From assembly GCA_017743275.1 (NCBI GenBank), contig JAGHZG010000008.1, positions 1-12,469 of the forward strand: a DNA stretch of 12,469 bases, given 5' to 3'. Made by a program: the position numbers and the translations under genes. The stretch comes from Chloroflexota bacterium. GTDB lineage: Bacteria; Chloroflexota; Anaerolineae; B4-G1; DUEL01. Positions 8,341-12,469 of the stretch are shown one piece after another (within the stretch, counting starts at the first letter, position 1; every line of letters starts with the position of its first letter). The notes beneath the pieces are model-generated. The model saw only the letters and a list, made by a program, of their open reading frames with translations, did no database searches and was not told the origin of the DNA.

Positions 8341-8769
8341 ATGGGTCTTCAATTGGAAGTCGTCACACCCGAAAAGCAACTCTTCAGCGGCGAAGTGGAT
8401 TCGGTTCTGGCCCCCGGCGCGGAGGGGGAACTGGGCATCCTCCCCCACCACGCGCCGCTGATGGCCGCCCTGAGGGTGGGAGAACTGGTGGCCCGGCGGG
8501 GGGAGGAGGAACTTCTCTTCGCCATCCACGGTGGCTTCATCCAGGTCCTGCCGGACCGGGTGATTGTACTGGCGGATGTGGGGGAACGGGCCGATGAGGT
8601 GGACGCGGAGCGGGCAGAGAGGGCCCGCCGGGAGGCGGAGGAACTTCTGAAGAAAGAACCGCCGCCGGAACTGCGGGCGGAGGCGATGATGGCCCTGCGG
8701 AAGGCCCAACTGCGCCTGCGGGTCGCCCGGCGTCAGCGTCCCCGCCGCCCTCCCGAAGAACACTCATAG
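8341..8769 (+). CDS. atpC: F1 ATP synthase subunit epsilon
   Basis: Rotor subunit linking gamma to the c-ring and regulating ATP hydrolysis; 142 residues. The N-terminal beta-sandwich starts LQLEVVTPEKQLFSGEVDSVLAPG and contains the diagnostic GELGILPHHAPL (29-40) and GGFIQVLPDRVIVLAD (64-79). A two-helix C-terminal hairpin (about 86-130, rich in Glu, Arg and Ala) follows, then a basic tail (RRQRPRRPP). The stop at 8767-8769 is followed by a short TTTCACG-repeat spacer and mreB. TAGGAG just upstream of the ATG is the ribosome site. Last gene of the F1 set. Confidence 0.96.
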   Translation: MGLQLEVVTPEKQLFSGEVDSVLAPGAEGELGILPHHAPLMAALRVGELVARRGEEELLFAIHGGFIQVLPDRVIVLADVGERADEVDAERAERARREAEELLKKEPPPELRAEAMMALRKAQLRLRVARRQRPRRPPEEHS

Positions 8770-8776
8770 CCTGCGC

Positions 8777-8816
8777 TTCACGTTTCACGTTTCACGTTTC
8801 ACTTTTCACGCTTTTC
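8777..8816 (+). repeat. TTCACG-type short tandem repeat between atpC and mreB
   Basis: About five imperfect copies of a 7-base unit (TTCACGT/TTTCACG) fill most of the 63-base atpC-mreB spacer. A related tract lies between atpE and atpB (11169-11211). No hairpin or terminator is seen here, so atpC and mreB may be cotranscribed. Function unknown; it looks like simple-sequence expansion in spacers. Confidence 0.7.
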
Positions 8817-8832
8817 ATCTGAGGAGGCCACT

Positions 8833-9843
8833 TTGCCCGGCAAAGAAATGGGTATTGATCTGGGTACCGTCAACGTACTGGTCTACGTGCGGGGCCAGGG
8901 AGTGGTCCTGCAGGAGCCATCGGTTGTGGCGGTCTCGTTGCACGAGCGCAAAATCATCGCAGTGGGCGAGGAGGCCCGGGCGATGCTGGGCCGCACCCCG
9001 GGCACGCTGGAGGTCGTCCGCCCTCTGAGGGACGGCGTCATTGCCAACTACACCGTTACCGAACGGATGCTCCGCTACTTCATCCGCAAGGCAGGCGGCG
9101 CGTCCTGGTTCTTCCGCCCCCGGGTGATGATCAGCGTCCCCTACGGGGTGACCAGTGTGGAGCGGCGGGCCGTGCGAGAGGCCGCACTGGATGCTGGCGC
9201 CGGTCGGGCCTACCTGATCCCCGAACCACTGGCCGCCGCTATCGGCGCCGGGTTGCCCGTAGATACTCCTTCGGGGAACATGGTGGTGGACCTGGGCGGC
9301 GGAGCCAGCGAGGCCGCCGTCATCGCGATGAACGGCATCGTTGTCGCCAACTCCGTGCGAGTGGGCGGGCTGCGGCTGGACGAGGCCATCATTGCCTACG
9401 TCCGTCGCAAGTACAACCTGCTCATCGGTCAGCCGACGGCGGAGGAGGTCAAAATCCGTATCGGCAGCGCGCTTCCGCTGGACCCCCCGCTTAAGATGGA
9501 AGTCCAGGGGCGGGACCAGGTGACAGGGCTTCCGCGCATTGTGACACTGAGTTCAGACGAGGTGACAGAAGCCATCAACGAGCCGCTGATGGCCATAATG
9601 GGGGTCATCAAAGGAGTACTGGAGCGGACGCCGCCGGAGTTGGCTTCGGACATCATTGAGCGGGGCATCGCGCTGGTGGGGGGGACCGCTCTCCTGCGGA
9701 AGATAGACGAACTGGTCACCCGGGAGACGGGGGTACCCGCCTGGGTGGCGGAAGCGCCGATGGCCTGCGTGGCCATTGGGGCCGGAAAGGCCCTGGAACG
9801 GTACGAAATTCTCCGGCGTAGCGTGCCGGATATGGACGCGTAG
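8833..9843 (+). CDS. mreB: MreB-type actin-like cell shape protein
   Basis: A 336-residue bacterial actin. Phosphate-1 motif IDLGTVN (8-14), [19 protein letters not shown] (96-114), [13 protein letters not shown] (131-143), phosphate-2 VDLGGGASE (152-160) and the adenosine motif [13 protein letters not shown] (280-292) are all visible. MreB polymerises under the membrane and guides wall synthesis in rod-shaped cells. The start is TTG at 8833, chosen because GGAGG (8823-8827) is five bases upstream and the N-terminus [12 protein letters not shown] matches family starts; the next ATG (8848) would leave only two residues before the phosphate-1 loop. No mreC or mreD is nearby. It is followed by a strong palindrome. 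Confidence 0.95.
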   Translation: MPGKEMGIDLGTVNVLVYVRGQGVVLQEPSVVAVSLHERKIIAVGEEARAMLGRTPGTLEVVRPLRDGVIANYTVTERMLRYFIRKAGGASWFFRPRVMISVPYGVTSVERRAVREAALDAGAGRAYLIPEPLAAAIGAGLPVDTPSGNMVVDLGGGASEAAVIAMNGIVVANSVRVGGLRLDEAIIAYVRRKYNLLIGQPTAEEVKIRIGSALPLDPPLKMEVQGRDQVTGLPRIVTLSSDEVTEAINEPLMAIMGVIKGVLERTPPELASDIIERGIALVGGTALLRKIDELVTRETGVPAWVAEAPMACVAIGAGKALERYEILRRSVPDMDA

Positions 9844-9859
9844 ATTCAGTTCCCCCGAT

Positions 9860-9905
9860 GGAAACGTTGGGGCGGGCGGCAAATGCCGCCCGCCCCAACG
9901 TTTCC
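9860..9905. terminator. 46-base perfect palindrome, possible two-way transcription stop
   Basis: Arms of 22 bases at 9860-9881 and 9884-9905 are perfectly complementary around an AA loop, with a GC-rich core (GGGGCGGGCGGC). It begins 16 bases after the mreB stop. No T-run follows on either strand, so it is not a classical Rho-independent terminator, but so stable a hairpin at a convergent junction could pause polymerase or protect mRNA 3' ends. It might also be a copy of a dispersed repeat. Confidence 0.6.
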
Positions 9906-10014
9906 CCGCCCCTCTGCCCTGTTGGGGTTCCCTGATCCCTTCGCATCCCCCAGAAGCCCGAGCGCATCCAGGGTCAGAAGCGTATCGCGGGAATGTCAGA
10001 GACCTGGGCCGATG

Positions 10015-10098
10015 TTATCCCACAGCACTGGTAATCTGGGAGAACACCCGGCTGAGTTGGGTCCCCAGGATAGTGAGGATGATGACCACAAACGCAAA
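10015..10098 (-). pseudogene. Remnant resembling the C-terminus of a Flp-type pilin
   Basis: On the minus strand the last 27 codons before a TAA (10015-10017) read FAFVVIILTILGTQLSR followed by VFSQITSAVG. A hydrophobic helix running into LGxxLSxVFxxIxSA and a stop is the usual end of Flp/Fap-type pilin subunits in Chloroflexota and other phyla. No start codon, leader or cleavage site precedes it; upstream lie the terminator hairpin and atpF. If the match is right, this is the tail of a broken pilin gene. The fragment is short and the call rests on pattern recognition. Confidence 0.4.
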
Positions 10099-10125
10099 AG
10101 GGGGCAACAACCATTGGTTGCCCCC
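10096..10125 (-). terminator. Rho-independent terminator of the F0 cluster
   Basis: Read on the minus strand, GGGGGCAAC (10125-10117) pairs perfectly with GTTGCCCCC (10108-10100) around an eight-base loop and is followed by TTTT (10099-10096). It begins about 33 bases after the stop of the b-delta gene, so it should end the F0 transcript. The opposite strand has no T-run after the hairpin, so it is one-directional. Confidence 0.75.
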
Positions 10126-10157
10126 TGTGATCCGAAAATCAGTACAACGATTCGCGG

Positions 10158-10910
10158 CTACTCCGCCAGCGCGCGGCGCATCTGCTCCAGTTGTCCGGCG
10201 AAACTGCCATCCACCACCCGGTCGCCGATGCGGACGACCAGCCCGCCCAGCACTGCCGGGTCCACCCGGAAAGCCACCTCGGGCTCGCGGCCCAGCCACG
10301 AGGCCAGTTCCCGCCGCACGATGGACGCCTCCGCCTCCGTCAGCGGGAGCGCGCTGGTCACCACCACCGGGCCCACCACCGGGCCCTCGGCGGGCATCTC
10401 TTCGGGCAGAATCTCCACCCGGCCCTCGCGCACCCCGCTGAAGAAGGCCGCCACCAGCGCGCGCTGTCGCTGCTCGTCCAGCGCTTCCCCCACCAGTTTG
10501 TGCGCGGCCACCATCGCCAGCGCGACAATCTGCTCCCGCATCTGGCCCAGGAGTTGTGCCCGCTCCGCCTCCGCCTCCTGGCGGGCTGTGGCGCGGATGC
10601 GCTCCGCCTCCTCCCGCGCCTGGGCCAGGAGTTTCTCTCGTTCCTCCTGGGACCTCCGTCGGGCCTCGGCGACCATCTCTTCCGCCTCCGCCCGGGCCCG
10701 GGCCAGAATCTCCTCCCGCTCCGCCTCTATACGGGCCCGTGTCTCTTCCGCTGCGCGCGCGTCCTCCAACCCCTTCTGGATTCGCTCCTGCCGCTCCTGC
10801 AATATCTTTTGAATGGGTTTATATCCCACCGCTCTCAGGATGAATAGCAGGAGCAGGAAAGAGACAATCTGGGCCAGCAGCATCCAGGGATTGATCCCTA
10901 AACCTTCCAT
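10158..10910 (-). CDS. atpF: F0 ATP synthase subunit b fused to the delta C-terminal domain
   Basis: Peripheral stalk protein, 250 residues against about 160 for a normal b. A single N-terminal membrane helix (about 8-28, LLAQIVSFLLLLFILRAV) is followed by the conserved GYKPI turn, then a long Glu/Arg/Ala-rich coiled coil (about 32-125), the b-type end QIVALAMVAAHKLVGEALDE (127-146), and from about 155 a segment resembling the C-terminal half of delta: VTSALPLTEAE (184-194) and FRVDPAVLGGLVVRIGDRVVDGS (214-236). The delta N-terminal helical domain that grips the alpha subunits is missing, and no separate atpH is in the window. I believe this form is common in Anaerolineae-like lineages. A GGAGG site precedes the ATG; atpE ends ten bases upstream. 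The stop TAG is at 10158-10160. Confidence 0.93.
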   Translation of the reverse strand: MEGLGINPWMLLAQIVSFLLLLFILRAVGYKPIQKILQERQERIQKGLEDARAAEETRARIEAEREEILARARAEAEEMVAEARRRSQEEREKLLAQAREEAERIRATARQEAEAERAQLLGQMREQIVALAMVAAHKLVGEALDEQRQRALVAAFFSGVREGRVEILPEEMPAEGPVVGPVVVTSALPLTEAEASIVRRELASWLGREPEVAFRVDPAVLGGLVVRIGDRVVDGSFAGQLEQMRRALAE

Positions 10911-10920
10911 GCTGGCCTCC

Positions 10921-11209
<289 letters not shown>

Positions 11210-11211
<2 letters not shown>

Positions 11212-12145
11212 AGTGATGCTCCCCATGCCCGGCCGTCGCCACGGCGGTGAACGCCGCTGTCAGCATCATAAAGACCAGGGCCTGAACAGCGCCCACAAAC
11301 AACTCCAGGATGTAAAAGGCAACCGGCGCCACAAAAGGCACCAGCGAGGGGATGACCACCAGGAGCACCATCCCGGCGAAAATGTTGCCGAATAACCGGA
11401 AGCCGAAGGAGATGATCTTGGTGAACTCGCTCAACGTCTCCAACAGGCCCACCAGGAAATTCATCACCCCCATCAAGCCCCCGCTGGTGAGGGCCTTGAT
11501 ATTGATGAACCGGGAAAAATACCCCCACCCCAATGCCTGCACCCCATAGACCTGGGTCATAAAGACCGAAATGAGCGCCAGGGCCAGCGGCACATTCAGG
11601 TCGGTGTTGGCGGCTCGCAGGATGGGGATCAGCGTGTACTTCCCCTTCTCGTGGGTCAGGAAAAGCAACGGCCCCACCTGCCTTACTGCATGTCCTTCTC
11701 CTTTGTGGGCGTGCTCTATCAGGCCGATGGTCTCAAAACCCGGGATCAGTTTAACCCAGTTGGCGACTAAGATGAACAGGAAGAAAGTAATAAGCAGCGG
11801 GAGCATTTTCTCCGATCGCTCCCCCAGGATACCTCGCAGGAAGTTGGCGAGGAACTCGTAGATGGCCTCCACCAGATTCTGCAGTCCCCTCGGCACCATC
11901 GCCTCGGGCCGGCCGGCCCGAATGTGCCGGGTGCCGGCCGCAAAGAGACCGATGAGCACCAGGCCGGCCAGGAGCATGCCCATCAGGCTATTGGGCACCC
12001 GCACAGGCCCTATCGGAAACGTCTCCGCTGCCATCTGGACATGGGGCTGCACCACCCACTTCTGTCCCAGCGGGCCGATAACACACGAGAACGCACACAG
12101 GCCGATCAAGACCAGTACCACCAGGACCGTCACGACTCGCTTCAT
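11210..12145 (-). CDS. atpB: F0 ATP synthase subunit a
   Basis: Membrane stator subunit forming the proton half-channels; 311 residues, somewhat longer than the E. coli protein (271). Several hydrophobic helices are visible, among them VVTVLVVLVLIGLCAF at the N-terminus, SLMGMLLAGLVLIGLFAAG, LLITFFLFILVANWVKLIPGF, and the C-terminal pair. The essential Arg is Arg250 in FGFRLFGNIFAG, equivalent to E. coli Arg210, and the last helix has GAVQALVFMMLT matching the conserved Gln252 region. The His/Glu-rich tail GHGEHH is common in such subunits. The start at 12145 (MKRVVTV) is preferred over an in-frame ATG 11 codons upstream because GGAGGTGGG lies directly before it. A loop of about 40 residues (GFETIGLIEHAHKGEGHAV onward) precedes the NTDLN element. 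Confidence 0.96.
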
Positions 12146-12163
12146 TCCCACCTCCAGAATGGA

Positions 12164-12208
12164 GAATCGGAGAATCAAAAAATGAAGGAATCAGCGATTC
12201 TCCGATTC
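12164..12208. repeat. Inverted repeat between the AtpZ-like gene and atpB
   Basis: GAATCGGAGAATC at 12164-12176 and its perfect complement GATTCTCCGATTC at 12196-12208 form a possible 13-bp stem with a 19-base loop. The right arm covers the last codons of the AtpZ-like gene up to just before its stop (12191-12193); the left arm lies in the leader of atpB. On the transcript it lies about 19 bases before the atpB start, so it could influence coupling between the two genes. Confidence 0.6.
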
Positions 12209-12469
12209 TTCTGATTCTTTTGATTCCTTTGATTCTTCTGATTCCCTCCCCTGAGCCCGCCGGGCGGCGGAGAGAGCCAGCCGGACCACCATGTAGAGGC
12301 TGACCGGTATACTGGCCAGCACCAGCCCCAGGGTGAACCATGGTTTGGTCCCCAGGCGGCTATCCAGCCAGAGACCTGCGCCCAGCGCCAGCAGGATAAC
12401 CACCACCGTCAGGCAGCCAATCTGCGCCGCCGCTCCCGCCAGAAACGCCCCCTCCCGCCACCCCAATCC
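12191..12469 (-). CDS. AtpZ/AtpI-like F0 accessory membrane protein, 5' end at window edge
   Basis: The frame is open to the window edge; a TTG at 12464-12466 could be a start but no ribosome site is in view, and family members usually have a few more residues before WREG, so the gene is treated as partial. About 92 residues are visible, with two membrane helices (about GAAAQIGCLTVVVILLALGA and FTLGLVLASIPVSLYMVVRL) and LDSRLGT between them, the pattern of the small AtpZ/AtpI family found first in many ATP synthase operons and linked to c-ring assembly or Mg2+ supply. The end is odd: RESEESKESKESEESENR, a Glu/Ser/Lys tail encoded by a nine-base DNA repeat. atpB follows 45 bases downstream. 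Confidence 0.85.
   Translation of the reverse strand, partial: GLGWREGAFLAGAAAQIGCLTVVVILLALGAGLWLDSRLGTKPWFTLGLVLASIPVSLYMVVRLALSAARRAQGRESEESKESKESEESENR
12196..12244. repeat. Nine-base tandem repeat forming the AtpZ-like C-terminus
   Basis: GATTC occurs six times on the plus strand at 12196, 12204, 12213, 12222, 12231 and 12240, with spacings of 8, 9, 9, 9 and 9 bases. On the coding strand the unit is GAATCANNN, read as Glu-Ser plus one variable residue. Related GAATC units continue in inverted form in the leader of atpB (12164-12192). Confidence 0.8.

Larger units (their letters stand above)
9844..10157. other. Convergent intergenic region between mreB and the F0 cluster
   Basis: A 314-base gap between two convergent transcription units. 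From left to right it contains a 46-base perfect palindrome, about 110 bases in which I see nothing coding, a minus-strand remnant resembling a pilin C-terminus (10015-10098), and a minus-strand intrinsic terminator (10096-10125). No complete gene or RNA gene is evident. Confidence 0.8.

Noticed and set aside
8777..8816. CRISPR array
   Set aside because: The repeat unit is 7 bases with no spacers of normal length and no cas genes nearby.

Overview
The window reads as a high-GC chromosomal segment of a Chloroflexota bacterium, probably Anaerolineae-like. This is inferred from the fused b-delta stator subunit, the MreB and F-ATPase subunit sequences, and the crowd of small toxin-antitoxin (TA) genes typical of that phylum. 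I could run no database search, so the lineage is an inference.

Layout. Bases 1-876 hold the 3' part of an unrelated P1/DmpA-family peptidase gene. From about 900 to 8769 on the + strand lies the F1 sector of an F-type ATP synthase, in the order atpA (alpha), atpG (gamma), atpD (beta), atpC (epsilon). It is not a compact operon. A HicB-HicA pair precedes atpA. A very acidic 80-aa protein plus a retropepsin-like protease sits between atpA and atpG. A Phd-type antitoxin with a vapC stump, a DUF433/DUF5615 pair and an MNT/HEPN pair sit between atpG and atpD. A second HicB-HicA pair sits between atpD and atpC. All these inserts run in the same direction as the ATPase genes, and most are joined to their neighbours by start/stop overlaps or very short gaps. 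An mreB gene follows atpC.

On the - strand, convergent with the above, is the F0 sector: an AtpZ/AtpI-like gene (cut by the window end), atpB (a), atpE (c) and a gene coding a b subunit fused to the C-terminal domain of delta. No separate full-length delta gene is present. The c-ring sequence looks proton-type. The two clusters meet in a 314-bp gap (9844-10157). This gap holds a 46-bp perfect palindrome, a short remnant resembling the C-terminus of a Flp-type pilin, and a Rho-independent terminator for the F0 strand.

Together the two clusters encode a complete F1F0 enzyme, with the delta function reduced to a fused C-terminal domain. The main discovery candidate is the F1 cluster: all three junctions between its genes, plus the position before atpA, are occupied by TA or TA-like cassettes. 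Secondary candidates are the acidic-protein/retropepsin pair as a possible uncharacterised TA-like module, the alpha-subunit insertion, the vapC stump and the repeat-built tail of the AtpZ-like protein.
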